Below, piece by piece: positions 37,244 to 48,017 of a DNA stretch of 64,000 nt. The notes under the pieces were generated by a model. The model was not told the origin of the DNA, ran no database searches, and saw only the letters and a list, made by a program, of their open reading frames with translations. This stretch comes from Erinaceus europaeus (lineage: Eukaryota; Chordata; Mammalia; Eulipotyphla; Erinaceidae), in assembly GCF_950295315.1 (NCBI RefSeq), contig NC_080177.1, positions 77,340,096 to 77,404,095 of the forward strand. The letters run 5' to 3'. A program made the translations under genes and the position numbers. Every line of letters starts with the position of its first letter. The first letter of the stretch is position 1.

Positions 37244-37730
37244 ATATATTTCTTTTGAAATAATTTAATTGATTTATAACTAAAATTTCAGGTTTCTGGA
37301 GGCTGGGTTGGCCTTGGGCAGGAGAGGTTAAGACCTATTTGATAACACTATGAACAAAGAAAACTAAAAAGATCAAACCAAAATAACAAGGAGAAATATT
37401 CAAGAGATTATTTCAGACTTTCAGTGACCTCATGAGGAAATTAGAAGAATGATAGTTCTATTTGAAAAGTCAGAAACCAGCCACCATAAGAAGTGAAGTC
37501 CTTTATCCCAGCAATTGACTGTTAATGGTTAAGCTAACTGGAGGGGTTAAAAAATCCTTAAAGTCTCTTGAAGAGAGACAAGCTTCATCAAAATTATTTC
37601 TGAATCTAAATTATTATTTGCGACTTTGTTGTTACATTTGTGTTAGGTTTTTTTTTTTAATAAGGTGTATCAACTCATTTTTATTCTAATATATTGTCTA
37701 TAAACATATAAAAAAAGTCCTTAAAGTCAA
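37244..37730. other. Unassigned intergenic sequence
   Basis: No family recognised. Confidence 0.45.
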
Positions 37731-37734
37731 AGTC

Positions 37735-37985
37735 ATTGAGGTTAAACCCAGTAGATTATGCACTTAGCCATTTGTGGACCCTGGGTCCAAACTCCAGCAC
37801 TACATGGGAGCACCATGGATAACACTGATGGAACTCTCTGGATGGTGGAGTACTGTGGTCAGTCTCTCTCTCTCTCTTTCTCTCAGTGAAGAATTTGGCC
37901 TGGGAAGATTGTTCACAGGTGGCCTCATGCTTGTACAAGGTCCTGGCCTCATTCCCTAGTGCCACATTTAAAACAAAAGGAATCC
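37735..37985 (+). mobile_element. SINE-E with second arm
   Basis: TGGGTCCAAACTCCAGCAC, (CT)n linker, second arm to CCTAGTGCCACATT. Confidence 0.58.
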
Positions 37986-38029
37986 CTAGGGCTAGACACC
38001 TGTGAGTGTCTTCATTGTCTAGAATAAAG

Positions 38030-38170
38030 TGTCTTTCCCAAGCTGGTTTCCTCATCAGTGAAACTGGCATGACTGTAACTGACTTCAGGAGGTCCTTGTG
38101 AAGATACAGTAAGGTATTGACAGAATCATAGTTCACACAGTACCTGCCACTTAGCTCAAACAATTTTGGG
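38030..38170 (+). mobile_element. MIR
   Basis: GGTTTCCTCATCAGTGAAACTGG, then CACAGTACCTGCCACTTAGC, matching MIR sense text CCTCATCTGTAAAATGG and CAGTGCCTGGCACATAG. Confidence 0.72.
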
Positions 38171-38460
38171 TATCCTTCTGCTAGTTTTTATTTAAAACTG
38201 ATGGTGGTTTTTGTTTTTTTTTTTTTCCTCAAGAAGCTACTCAGATGATCTTAGTGGTGTTCACTGATGCTATTGGGACTGGCTGAATGGCTTAGAGTGT
38301 AACTGGGGAGAAAAAGGAAAGAAAGGAAAACTAGAGGGAGAGAGAGAAATGAAAGGGACATGAGTGTTGAGAAGAAATGTTACATTTCCAACAGTGGCAC
38401 TGGGGAATCAACCAAGGATCTTGCACTTACAGAATGTCACTGAGTGACCTCCCACCTTAT
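38171..38460 (-). mobile_element. Degenerate SINE
   Basis: T run, GA-rich body, GGGGAATCAACCAAGGATC and GTGACCTCCCACC suggest a worn minus-strand SINE; family unclear. Confidence 0.4.
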
Positions 38461-38798
38461 GTGATCTGTTCTAGCTGTCATGCTGTCTGTGTCAGACCCT
38501 CACTCCTCTCCTGGGTCATGTTCCTGGAGAAAATCTTGGGTTCTTGCATGCTCTTTTCAGAGCTATCCAGCAGGGGGCAGAATCACCATGAGCCGAGCTA
38601 CTCTGGCAACGTGCCCCATGACCTGGAATTTCGGGCTGGGCCCTGCCTGCTGGGGCCTTACTCCATTAAAGGCTGATTATTCTTAAGTTTTCTGCAGAGT
38701 AACAATTTAAATATGTACTCTTTCAGTTTATATTTTTAAAACAGTGAACATGCATTTGGGATCAGGATAAGACCTAATTTTTTTTTTTCAAAATGGAA
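38461..38798. other. Unassigned intergenic sequence
   Basis: Ends in a GC-richer block with CCATTAAAGGCTGATTATTC that looks polyadenylation-like; an LTR is possible but unproven. Confidence 0.4.
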
Positions 38799-38799
38799 A

Positions 38800-38918
38800 T
38801 TGCGCGTGGGGGAGACAGCATAATGATTATGCAAAACACTTTTGTGCCTGAGACTCTGAAGTCTCAGCACCACCATAAGCCAGACCTCTGCACTGCTCTA
38901 ATGAAAAAAAAAAGTGGG
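38800..38918 (+). mobile_element. SINE-C
   Basis: GACAGCATAATGATTATGC to GCACTGCTCTAATG and an A run. Confidence 0.78.
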
Positions 38919-38948
38919 AAAAGGGAATTTGCTCAATCAATACTTTCA

Positions 38949-38987
38949 CGCCGTGTACACTTAGCCTGCTGCACCACCGCCTTGCTC
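38949..38987 (-). mobile_element. Head-only SINE-A insertion (39 bp, no tail)
   Basis: Reverse complement equals the first 39 or so nt of SINE-A (GGCGGTGGTGCAGC...GTGTACACGGCG). It is bracketed by TCAATCAATAYTTTCA at 38933-38948 and 38988-39003 (15 of 16 identical). Confidence 0.72.
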
Positions 38988-39084
38988 TCAATCAATATTT
39001 TCATTATGGAAGTAAAATACACTCATTATGAAAAAAATTAAAGGGAGAAAGTATATAGTTTTATCACTCATAGAAAGCACTTTA

Positions 39085-39354
39085 GGGAGTCGGGCAGTAG
39101 CGCAGCGGGTTAAGCGCAGGTGGCGCAAAGCACAAGGACCGGCATAAGGATCCACCTGCAGGGGAGTCGCTTCACAGGCGGTGAAGCAGGTCTGCAGGTG
39201 TCTGTCTTTCTCTCCCCCTCTCTGTCTTCCCCTCCTCTCTCCATTTCTCTCTGTCCTATCCAACAACAACAATAACATCAATAACAACAATAATAACTAC
39301 AACAATAAAAAGGGCAACCGAAGGGAATAAATAAATAAGTATATTTTTTAAAAA
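39085..39354 (+). mobile_element. SINE-A with B-box deletion
   Basis: Sequence passes from GCATAAGGATCC directly to ACCTGCAGGGG, removing the B box. Target AGAAARCACTTTA at 39072-39084 and 39355-39367. Confidence 0.9.
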
Positions 39355-39367
39355 AGAAAACACTTTA

Positions 39368-39620
39368 AGGGAGTTGGGTGGTAGTGTAGCAGATTAAGCA
39401 CACGTGACACAAAGCGCAAGGACCAGCGGAAGGGTCCGGGTTTGAGCCCCTGGCTCCCCACCTGCAGGGGAGTCGCTTCACAGGCGGTGAAGCAGGTTTG
39501 CAAGTGTCTGTCTTTCTCTCCTGCTTTCCGTCTTCCCCTCCCCTCTACATTTTTCTCTGTCTTATCCAACAACGACGACAACAATAAAACAACAAGGATA
39601 ACAAAAGGAAATAAATAAAA
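39368..39620 (+). mobile_element. SINE-A at the same target
   Basis: Second plus copy directly after the first; a third target copy AGAAATCACTTTA is at 39621-39633. Confidence 0.9.
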
Positions 39621-39646
39621 AGAAATCACTTTAATGTATCTATTTT

Positions 39647-39864
39647 CTTTTTTTAATTATTTGTTATCTTTATTTACTGAAGAGAGACAGCCAGAAATCG
39701 AGAAGGAAGGGGGGGGCAAAGAGGGAGGGAGAGAGACAGACACCTGCAGCCCTGCTTTACCACTCATGAAGCTCTCCCCCTGCAGGTGGGGACCAGGGAC
39801 CCAAGTCTGGGTCCTTGCACATTTTATCATGTGTGCTCAACCAGGTGCACCACCACCTGGCTCC
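39647..39864 (-). mobile_element. SINE-B
   Basis: Complete minus copy; TCTATTTTCT repeats on both sides. Confidence 0.85.
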
Positions 39865-40029
39865 TGTCTATTTTCTAGATGGTAAAAATAAGCATTTTAC
39901 TATACTATACATACCACTCTGTAGCTGCTTCTTTTCATTTGATCAACAATATCTCATGGGCATCTTTTAAGGATTTACTATTAGATAAAACTTGTATAGG
40001 CTTAATTAATTTTAATTAATAAAAATTAT

Positions 40030-40245
40030 TATTATTATTGTCACCAAGGTTATCCCTGGGGTTCAGTGCCTACACAATGAATCTACCACTTGGTGGCCTT
40101 TTCTTTTTTCTTTTTATTTGATAAGCTAGAAAGATGGAGGGGACGGGGAGAGGAAGGTAGAGCACTGTTTCAGCAATCATGAAGCTTCCCCCATATCGGC
40201 AGGGACCAGAAGCTTGAATCTGGATCCTTTCAACTGGTAAAGAGT
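40030..40245 (-). mobile_element. SINE-A2-like, old
   Basis: 3' module with arms CACCAAG and CTTGGTG, a changed but still complementary version of the usual arms. Confidence 0.7.
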
Positions 40246-40356
40246 GAGAGAGAAATCCAGAACGCCTCTTCAATAAATGTAGTTCTGGGGATCAAAGCAG
40301 GAGTTTCAGCCATGCAATTCTTGTGCTCTACAAGTTACGCTATTTCCTCAGTCACT
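40246..40356 (-). mobile_element. SINE-D, old
   Basis: GGGGATCAAAGCAGGAG and TTACGCTATTTCCTCAGTC. Confidence 0.5.
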
Positions 40357-40362
40357 AAAGAT

Positions 40363-40670
40363 TTATTTATTTATTTTATTTATAAAAAGGAAACATTGAC
40401 TAAAGCATAGGATAAGAGTAGTACAACTCCACACAATTTCTACCACCAGAAATCTGTATCCCATCCCCTCCCCTGATAGCTTTCCTATTCTTTATCCCTC
40501 TGGGAGTATGGACCCAAAGTCATTGTGGGATGCAGAAGGTGGAAGGTCTGGCTTCTGTAATTGCTTCTCTGCTGGACATGGGTGTTGACAGGTCGATCCA
40601 TACTCCCAGCCTGCCTCTCTCTTTCCCTAGTGGGCAAGAGGAGATCCGGCTACTGCCTGGCCCCCCTCTA
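40363..40670 (-). mobile_element. Repeat R
   Basis: TTATTTATAAAAAGGAAAC start, then GTACAACTCCACACAATTTC and CTCTGGGAGTATGGACCC; right end about 40,650. Confidence 0.6.
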
Positions 40671-40675
40671 CCCTT

Positions 40676-40970
40676 ATTTCTTTTACTTATTTATTTATTT
40701 ATTTTATTTTGTTGCTCTTGTTGTTTTATCGTTGTAGTTATTATTGTTGTTATTGATGTCGTCGTTGTTGGATAGGACAGAGAGAAATGGAGAGAGGAGG
40801 GGGAAGACAGAGAGGGGGAGAGAAAGACAGACACCTGCAGACCTGCTGCACTGCCTGTGAAGCGACTCCCCTGCAAGTGGGGAGCTGGGGGCTCGAACCA
40901 GGATCCTTAGTCCGGTCCTTGTGCTTTGCTCCACGTGCGCTTAACCGGCTCCACTACCGCCGACTCTCTC
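40676..40970 (-). mobile_element. SINE-A
   Basis: Complete minus copy; CTACCCYTATTTCT on both sides. Confidence 0.9.
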
Positions 40971-41856
40971 TACCCCTATTTCTATCTGAATGAAAAAGTG
41001 GCCTAGCAGCAGTGAAATTATACTGCATTATTGGAAAAGCCATGACGCATTTGCAAAAACGCGTCATGACTTTTCTGACAACCCAATACATACAGGAGAC
41101 CTTGACTGTGTAGAGTTTGAGAGTTTGATGGTCCAGACGGTGGGCCGGTGGTAGAGTGCATGCAGGAAGGAGGGACATACTTGGCTGCCAACACTGCATG
41201 TATCAACGTGATGCTCTGAAATACATAGACAAGTATTTAACAACATTTAAGAATTGTAAGTGGATTTGCTTCTTGTTTGAAAAGTGGTTCAAGTAACTAG
41301 AAAGCTGAAGGGTATGTTACACACAAGAGAGCAAACACAGCATTTGGAGAGAGTCAACAGTCAGACCAGACCCATGACCAAGGAAACTAAGACTAATCTA
41401 GTCACTAACTTTCAAAAAGACCAAGGAATACAGGATTCAGAGAGAAAATGTGATGTCATTTGTTGAGTAGCATAATGAGGGCTTTCCAAACCCAAGCACC
41501 TTGGCAAAACAAAGGCTCACACACTGGCTGACTCTGAATAACCAAAACCACAGGAACAATGAGCCACAGAGGCAGAAAGGACCCTGGGTGGTCAGGCTTA
41601 TGGTGAGGTGACAGTTTACCAAGCAGCAAGGCCCCCTCTGAAGAATTATATAATTGTCTTCTTTTTTTCCTTAGAATTGAGGTCACACTATCTCCAAAGT
41701 TGTCAGTGCTTGAGACATAGCCAGTCTTACTCTGGGGAAGGGACTGGCTTCATTTGAGGTTGGAAAACATATTTTAGTACATATGTATTTGTTTTCTCCA
41801 TTATGGGGGCCAAAGTTTTGCAGGTATGAGTATCTATCTCACAGAAACACTGACTA
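40971..41856. other. Unassigned intergenic sequence
   Basis: Mostly without recognisable repeats. A 13-bp stem/12-nt loop palindrome lies at 41036-41073. Confidence 0.5.
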
Positions 41857-42147
41857 TGGGGGCCAGGAGATGGCACACCCGGTTAAATGTACACAGTATG
41901 AAGCACAAGGACCCACACAAGGATCTGGGTTCAAGCTCTCACTCCCCACCTGCAGGGAGGAAGCTTCGAAATGAAGTAGGTCTGCAGATGTCTCTTTCTC
42001 TATCCCTTTCTTTCTCCCCCTCCTATCTCAATTTCTCTCTGATCTATCCAATAAAATGGAAAAAGTGGCCACCAGGAGCAGTGGATTCATAATGCCAGTA
42101 CTGACCCCCAGTAATAACTCTGGAGGGAAAAAACAAAGCAAAACAAA
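41857..42147 (+). mobile_element. SINE-A2, older
   Basis: CAAGGATCTGGGTTCAAGC, then 3' module GGCCACCAGGAGCAGTGG...AACTCTGGAGGG. Confidence 0.8.
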
Positions 42148-42281
42148 CAAACAAACAAGCAAAAAACAGAACCACTAAATGTGAACAGCTGTATTAAGGA
42201 AGTATCCCTTATCAATATAAAGGCAACAGATGATGCAGAGAACATTATAGCAAGAAAGCCTGCAGTAAAAATGTATTTGTC

Positions 42282-42559
42282 TGAGGTGGGCAGTGGCGCA
42301 CTGGGTTAAGCACACATAGTACAAAGCGCAAGGACCCATTCAAGGATCCTGGTTCGAGTCCCCAGCTGCTCACTTACATGGGGGTTACTTCACAGACAGT
42401 GAAGCAGGACTGCAGGTGTCTCTCTCTCCCTCTCTATTTCCTCTCTCCCTCTCAATTTTCTCTGTCCTATCTAATAAAATGGAAAAAATGGCCACCAGGA
42501 GCAGTGGATTTGTGGTGCAGGCACTGAGCCCCAGCAATAACTCTGGAAGAAAAAGAAAA
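42282..42559 (+). mobile_element. SINE-A2
   Basis: Duplication GTATTTGTC at 42273-42281 and 42560-42568; 3' module present. Confidence 0.88.
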
Positions 42560-42655
42560 GTATTTGTCCTCTGGAAATGATAAACCAAAAATATAAGGAG
42601 GAGACCACTCATGTAAATGTAATAGTTAAAAATGATATAAGTCTTTTTTAAAATT

Positions 42656-42805
42656 CTGATGAAATAGCTCACTTCCATAGTGCACTACTTTGCCATATGT
42701 GTGACTCAGGTTCAAATCTGGCCCTCACCACAGTGAAGGAAGCTTTGTTTCTGTGGTCTCTCACTCTCTGCCTCTGTCTCTAGCTTGAAAAAAAGTCATA
42801 AAAGT
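42656..42805 (+). mobile_element. SINE-E
   Basis: CAGGTTCAAATCTGGCC B box and CT-rich end. Confidence 0.62.
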
Positions 42806-42837
42806 ATAAAAATCACCATAATCTTGGATTGGGAAAT

Positions 42838-43122
42838 TAAATTTTTTTATATTTATTTATTCCCTTTTGTTGCCCTTGTTGTTTTATTGTTGTAGTTATT
42901 ATTGTTGTTATTGATGTCGTTGTTGTTGGATAGGACAGAGAGAAATGGAGAGAGGAGGGGAAGACAGAGATGGGGAGAGAAAGACAGACACCTGCAGACC
43001 TGCTGCACCGCCTGTGAAGCGATTCCCCTGCAGATGGGGATCCGGGGGCTCGAACTGGGATCTTTAAGCCAGTGCTTGCGCTTTGCACCACCTGCACTTA
43101 ACCCACTGCACCCAACTCCCAG
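42838..43122 (-). mobile_element. SINE-A
   Basis: Complete minus copy. Confidence 0.9.
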
Positions 43123-43129
43123 GAAGTTT

Positions 43130-43427
43130 TTTTTTCAGACAACACAAATGACAATGAATTGAACTTCAAAAATATTTTGTGACTTTTTGCAAAGAACACC
43201 ATCAAGGAAGTTAAGAGACAACCCACAGAATGTTGAGAAATATTTGCAAGTCATATATCTGATGTGAGACATGGAGACAATATATAAAATCCCTTACAAC
43301 TTAACAATAAAAGATAGCTCATTGAAACCAGACACATATACATTATCAATAAGTGCATGAAAAAATATTCAGCATTATTAGCCAGAGGGAAATGCAATTC
43401 AAAACCACTTCCCACCCTTCAGATGGC

Positions 43428-43459
<32 letters not shown>

Positions 43460-43640
43460 GAGGGAGAGAGAGAGAGATCATATGTGTTGACAAGGATATG
43501 GAGAGAGAGGGAGAGGGAGAGGGAGATAGCATATGTGTTGACAAGGATATGGAGAAATTGTACCCTCGCACATTGCTGGTGAGTGCATAAAACAGTAGTT
43601 TCTTTTAAAAACAGTCTAGCAGTTTCCAAAAAACTATCTT
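43130..43640 (+). mobile_element. Old L1 (L1M-like) with (GA)n expansion
   Basis: 'CATGAAAAAATATTCAGCATTATTAG', 'AAATGCAATTCAAAACCAC' and 'GACAAGGATATGGAGAAATTG' in separate blocks match old L1 3' text. A (GA)n tract (43428-43477) and a 51-bp-period duplication of CATATGTGTTGACAAGG (43479 and 43530) interrupt it. Confidence 0.7.
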
Positions 43641-43647
43641 GTAATAG

Positions 43648-43800
43648 GGAGGCAGAGGGGAGCTTAGCAGGTAGAGTGTATGTCAGTCCATCATGAGACC
43701 TAGGGTTTAACCCCTGACCCTGCTTATATGGGAACACTGCTCTGAGCTCTCTCTGTGCTCCCCAACCTCTACTCATGAATTTTTTTCTACTCATGAAATT
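43648..43800 (+). mobile_element. SINE-E, old
   Basis: GAGCTTAGCAGGTAGAGTG and GGGTTTAACCCCTGACC. Confidence 0.55.
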
Positions 43801-43810
43801 TAAGAAATTA

Positions 43811-44143
43811 CTGGGGGCCAGGCGCTAGTGCAGCAGGTTAAGCGCACATGGCACAAAGCGCAAGGACCAGTGTAGAAATCCCTTTGGAGTCCCAGCTCCC
43901 CACCTGCAGGGGGGTTGTTTCACAAGCAGTGAAGCAGGTCTTTCTCTTCCCCCTCTGTCCTCCCCTCCTTTCTTGATTTCTCTCTGTCCTATCCAACAAC
44001 AATGACATCAGTACAACAATAATAATAATAATCACAACAATGATAAAACAAGGGCAACAAAAGGGGAAAAAATAGCCTCCAGAAGCAGTGGATTCGTAGT
44101 GCATGCACTGAGCCTCAGCAGTAACCCCAGAGGCCAAAAAAAA
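43811..44143 (+). mobile_element. SINE-A2
   Basis: B-box region damaged (TTTGGAGTCCC); 3' module arms GCCTC and GAGGC kept. Confidence 0.85.
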
Positions 44144-44236
44144 ACTTATTTATTTGGGAGAAGGTAGGTAGGGGCCAAACCCACAGCCCTCCACATGCAA
44201 GCATTCATTCTAACCACTGAGGTATAATTCCTGGCC
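44143..44236 (-). mobile_element. SINE-D fragment
   Basis: Worn: CAAACCCACAGCCCTCCACATG. Confidence 0.4.
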
Positions 44237-45110
44237 TAAAAAGGTGAATTTTATGATATGTGAACTGTATCACCACATAATTGTTACAGTAAATACCTAA
44301 ATATGTTAGAAGGGACTTGAATTCATAAAGGGAGATTGCAGGCAGCTTGATATCCTCTTCCAGATGATTGGGAGACTGGGACACTGGGTCTGGAGGGTGA
44401 CTGAGGGTGGCCAGGCTTGGCCCAACATGAACTGTTGAGGGAGGAACCAGACACAATCTGGAGGAGCCACCCATGGACAAAAATGTCCCCAACGCCTACC
44501 AAGAAGTTCCTTCTAAGTGGGAAACTCCTAAGTAGGTGGCAACCCATGGAAATGGAGGAAACCAGAATTGAGCAAGAGGGCTTGGCAGGATGGCGGGAGG
44601 AGGAGCTGGGTAGTCCCTAAGTTAAGAGCAGAGTCATTTTATAGGCTGCCTGCAGCCAGCATGAGCAGAGAGGGGATTGTCGAGAGCACCCAGCTGAAAT
44701 TGTATGGCTTTAAAGGAAGATGACGTGTGGGAAGTCACCTCCCCCCCCCAAAGTGATGTGTGACACTCATTGTGTTCAGAAGGTGTGTCTGCCTACCGGG
44801 CACCTGATGTAGGCATGCAAAAGCGAAGAGGAGCCAGGAGCTTTCAGCCTGGTAAGAAAGCAAGCAATCAGCTATTCTAGAGTGCGATCAGCGCTGTTGT
44901 GTACAGGTGCCACAGTACAGAAAAGGGTCACCAGATTCAGATTAGATGATCAAGGACAGCTGCCTGGAGGAGGAAGTACTTCAGAGGGATTTTTACCTTG
45001 TACTTTTTTTTTTCTTTCCTACAGAGTTTTACACCTGTGTGATTCTGTTCTTGATGGGTTCCTTTCCCTTTCAGTCTCAGATAGAGAGTAATGGAAAAAG
45101 AAGTGAAAAG
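44237..45110. other. Unassigned intergenic sequence
   Basis: About 870 bp without SINEs. A pyrimidine tract plus TTTCCTACAG near 45,005-45,024 looks like a splice acceptor but no exon evidence follows. Confidence 0.5.
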
Positions 45111-45113
45111 CAG

Positions 45114-45315
45114 GAGAGGCCAGGCGATGGTGCACCTAGTTAATCACACACATTACCATGTGCAAGGACCCCAGGTTCAAGCCCCTGGTCCCTTCCTGAA
45201 GAGGGAAAGCTTCAAAAGTGGTGAAGCAGGGCTACAGAGGTCTCTCTGTCTCTTTCCCTCTCTACCTGCCCCTCCCCTCTCAATTTCTCTCTGTCTCTAT
45301 TTTTAAAAAAATTAA
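45114..45315 (+). mobile_element. SINE-B
   Basis: GGTTCAAGCCC B box, ends CTCTATTTTTAAAAAAATT. Confidence 0.82.
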
Positions 45316-45347
45316 AAAGACAGAAAGAAGGAAAAGAAAGACACCAT

Positions 45348-45765
45348 TGTCAGGCTGAGCTTCACTGACGGGAGACAGACGACCAGGGACTCATGGTTGA
45401 GCTGTAGGCAGTATCTCTTTATTCATGCAGGACGCAGCACAATCTAAGACGAGCTAAGCTAAACTCAAGGTACCCTAAAACTCACAATGCTGTCTTTATA
45501 TATACTTGCCAAGTAGGGTGGAAACAGGATGTGACATAGAGAGGGTGGAGAGAAAAGTGACTGGTGACAATCAGAGTGTGACAAGGAGAGGATCAGGTTG
45601 TGACAAGGAGAGGGGGTGGAGCAAAAACATATCATGAAACAGTGGGGATTGAACCAATGCCCTGGAGGGAGGGTGGTGCTTGTTAACAGCGGTTATGTAA
45701 ATAGAATGAAGTGGTTATGTAAATAGAATAGTATTAAGCAGGGGGGATTTAAACCAAATGAAACA
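45348..45765 (-). mobile_element. Probable solitary ERV LTR
   Basis: On the minus strand it has, in order, tandem repeats (a GGTTATGTAAATAGAAT unit twice, a GTGACAAGGAGAGG unit twice), TATA-like TATATATAAAGAC, AATAAAGAGATACTGCC and a TGACA end. This is the U3-R-U5 order of an LTR. No viral coding sequence is present. Confidence 0.6.
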
Positions 45766-45769
45766 GAAG

Positions 45770-45925
45770 GGGTCTCATGCATACCAACACACCATGATAT
45801 GGCTCCAAGGCCCATGGAGATGCGCTCAGGCAGATGCTCCCATGTGGTGCATGGTGGGGCTTGAACCTGGGTCCTTGCTCATGGTAAAGTGTGTGCTCCA
45901 CCAGATGAGCCACCTCCTGGAGTCC
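45770..45925 (-). mobile_element. SINE-E
   Basis: GGGGCTTGAACCTGGGTCC and GAGCCACCTCCTGGAG. Confidence 0.68.
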
Positions 45926-46475
45926 ACAATTGTATCGTTGAGGAGATGCTGCCATCTCAGGAAAACACCACCTTGGAAAGATGACCCACCGTCCAGATAC
46001 CCAGAAGCCCTGCTTCTGTGCCAAGACCTTTATCTTCCACAAGATAGGAGTTTAATTGAGAGACAAGATTATGGTCAGGCTATAGCTCTGATCCAGGGCC
46101 ACATGAGGATCCTAGACTCCCAGATCCATTCTCCTAGTGAGCCATGTTGGCACCTGAGAAATGAGAACCACGGCCATTCTGCATGGAGGTGGTATAATTT
46201 AGGCCAGTCCTTGCCTTTTAGACAGGTGAGCATGTATTGTGCATCTGAGGAACAGGCTACAGTCACCAAGTGAGGATACACTCAAGAGGGGCAGTAGGGG
46301 GGCAGGGTCAGAACCCCAGCTCTAGATAGACAGTTGGCACAGCCGTCTAGCCCCAGGCTTCTGGCCCAGAGTTCACCAGTAGGCAGGTGTTCTGTGGCCT
46401 GGGATGGTGATCTCTTCAGAATTCTGAAAGCTGAGCAGACTTTGATGAGCTTGGGGCACTTTCATCTTCCCTCAG
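45926..46475. other. Unassigned intergenic sequence with an open frame
   Basis: A 171-codon open frame (45758-46273, plus) runs from the SINE-E into here. It has no recognisable domain and begins in a repeat, so I do not call a gene. Confidence 0.45.
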
Positions 46476-46600
46476 TGCTTTAGACAGCATAATGGTTCTG
46501 CAAAGAAACTCTCATGCCTGAGGCACTGAAGTCCCAGGTACAATCCCCCCCCCCCCCCCGCACCACCATAAACCAGAACTGAGCAGTGCTATGGTGAGAG
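46476..46600 (+). mobile_element. SINE-C with poly-C
   Basis: GACAGCATAATGGTTCTGC; C16 run at about 46,545-46,559. Confidence 0.78.
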
Positions 46601-46810
46601 AGGGGGGGGGGTCATGCTTCTGCTTCTCTGTGTGACTAGATATGAATGAGGACAGGAAGCATGGCTCTAACTTCAGCAGCATTGCCAGTGCTGGAGCCCT
46701 AACTAGTCCACAAGGACCAGAGGCTGATGAACAAATGAGGTTTATTTTTTCCTAATGATACTTTTTTCTTTCTTTCTGCAATTATAGTTTTTCTGTATGG
46801 AAAAAAAAAC

Positions 46811-47015
46811 ACAGGGATCCCAGTTCGAGCCCCTGGCTCCCCACCTACAGGGGAGTTGCTTCACAGGTGGTGAAGCAGGTCTGCAGGTGTGTTTCTCTCC
46901 CCCTCTCTGTCTTCCCCTCCTCTCTCCATTTCTCTCTGTCCTATCCAACAACGATGACAGCAATAACTACAACAATAAAAAGGGCAACAAAAGAGAAAAA
47001 TAAATAATTAATTAA
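46811..47015 (+). mobile_element. SINE-A, 5'-truncated
   Basis: Starts at AGGGATCCCAGTTCGAGCC, so the A box is missing but the B box is present. Confidence 0.82.
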
Positions 47016-47138
47016 TTAAAAAAATTTTAAAGTCATGGTTATAGAAGAACTTTATTTTTTCTCCTTGGAGCAAGAGGTCTCATACATATACATCATTTCA
47101 CAGTTCCCTGGCTTACTGTACATTTTATCTTTTATCTT

Positions 47139-47483
47139 TTTTTTTTGCCTCCAGGGTTAGTGCTAGGGCTCAGTGCCTGCACCATGAATCCACCACTCCT
47201 GGAGGCCATCCCCCCCCCCCGTTTTGTTACCCTTGTTGTTGTAGCCTTGTTGTGGTTATTATTGTTGTTGTTGATGTCATTCGTTGTTGAATAGGACAGA
47301 GAGAGATGGAGAGAGGAGGAGAAGACAGAAAGGGGGAGAGAAAGACAGACACCTGCAGACCTGCTTCACCACCTGTGAAGCCACTCCCCTGCAGGTGGGG
47401 AGCTGGGGGCTCGAACGGGGATCCTTACGCTGGTCCTTGTGCGCCACATGTGCTTAATACGCAGCGCTACCGCCCAACCCCCA
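47139..47483 (-). mobile_element. SINE-A2
   Basis: Complete minus copy; module arms GCCTCCAGG and CCTGGAGGC perfect. Confidence 0.9.
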
Positions 47484-48000
47484 CTTTTATCTTTTTATTG
47501 CAGAGAGCAACAGAGAGGGAGAGATGCTATAGCACTAGAAATTTCTCCAGGGGGCCGGGCGGTAGCGCAGCAGGTTAAGTGCACATGATGTGAAGTGTGA
47601 GGACGGGCATTAAGGATCCCAATTCCAGCCCCTGGCTCCTCACCTGCACGGGGGGTCGCTTCACAGGTGGTGAAGCAGGTCTGTAGTGTTTGTATTTCTC
47701 TCTTCTTCTCTGTCTTCCCCTCCTCTCTCCATTTCTCTCCGTCCTATCCAACAACAATGACAGCAATAACAACAACGATAAACAACAAGGGAAACAAAAG
47801 GGATAAAATGGTCTCTAGGAGCAGTGGATTCCTAGTGCAGTGACTGAGCCCCAGCAATAACCCTGGAGGGAAAAAAAAAAAAAAAGAAATTTCTACAATG
47901 CTATGGTATTCCCATGTGGTGCCAGGACTCAGACCTGGACTGCATGGCAGGGCACTTATGTTGCTTCTTGAGCTATCTTCTACCCCCAGGAAACCCCGCT
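47484..48000 (-). mobile_element. SINE-E, interrupted
   Basis: Pieces 47484-47548 and 47890-48000 join to ATAGCACTAGAAATTTCTACAATGC and CTCAGACCTGGAC; SINE-A2 between. Confidence 0.6.
47550..47884 (+). mobile_element. SINE-A2
   Basis: Flanked by AGAAATTTCT on both sides; inserted in SINE-E. Confidence 0.88.
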
Positions 48001-48017
48001 GAAAAATATTATTCTTA

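Noticed and set aside
45005..45091. Exon after a strong acceptor-like tract
   Set aside because: No downstream donor or recognisable peptide; pyrimidine tracts are frequent here.
45758..46273. 171-codon plus-strand open frame
   Set aside because: Begins inside a SINE-E remnant, shows no recognisable domain, and no splice or promoter evidence supports it.
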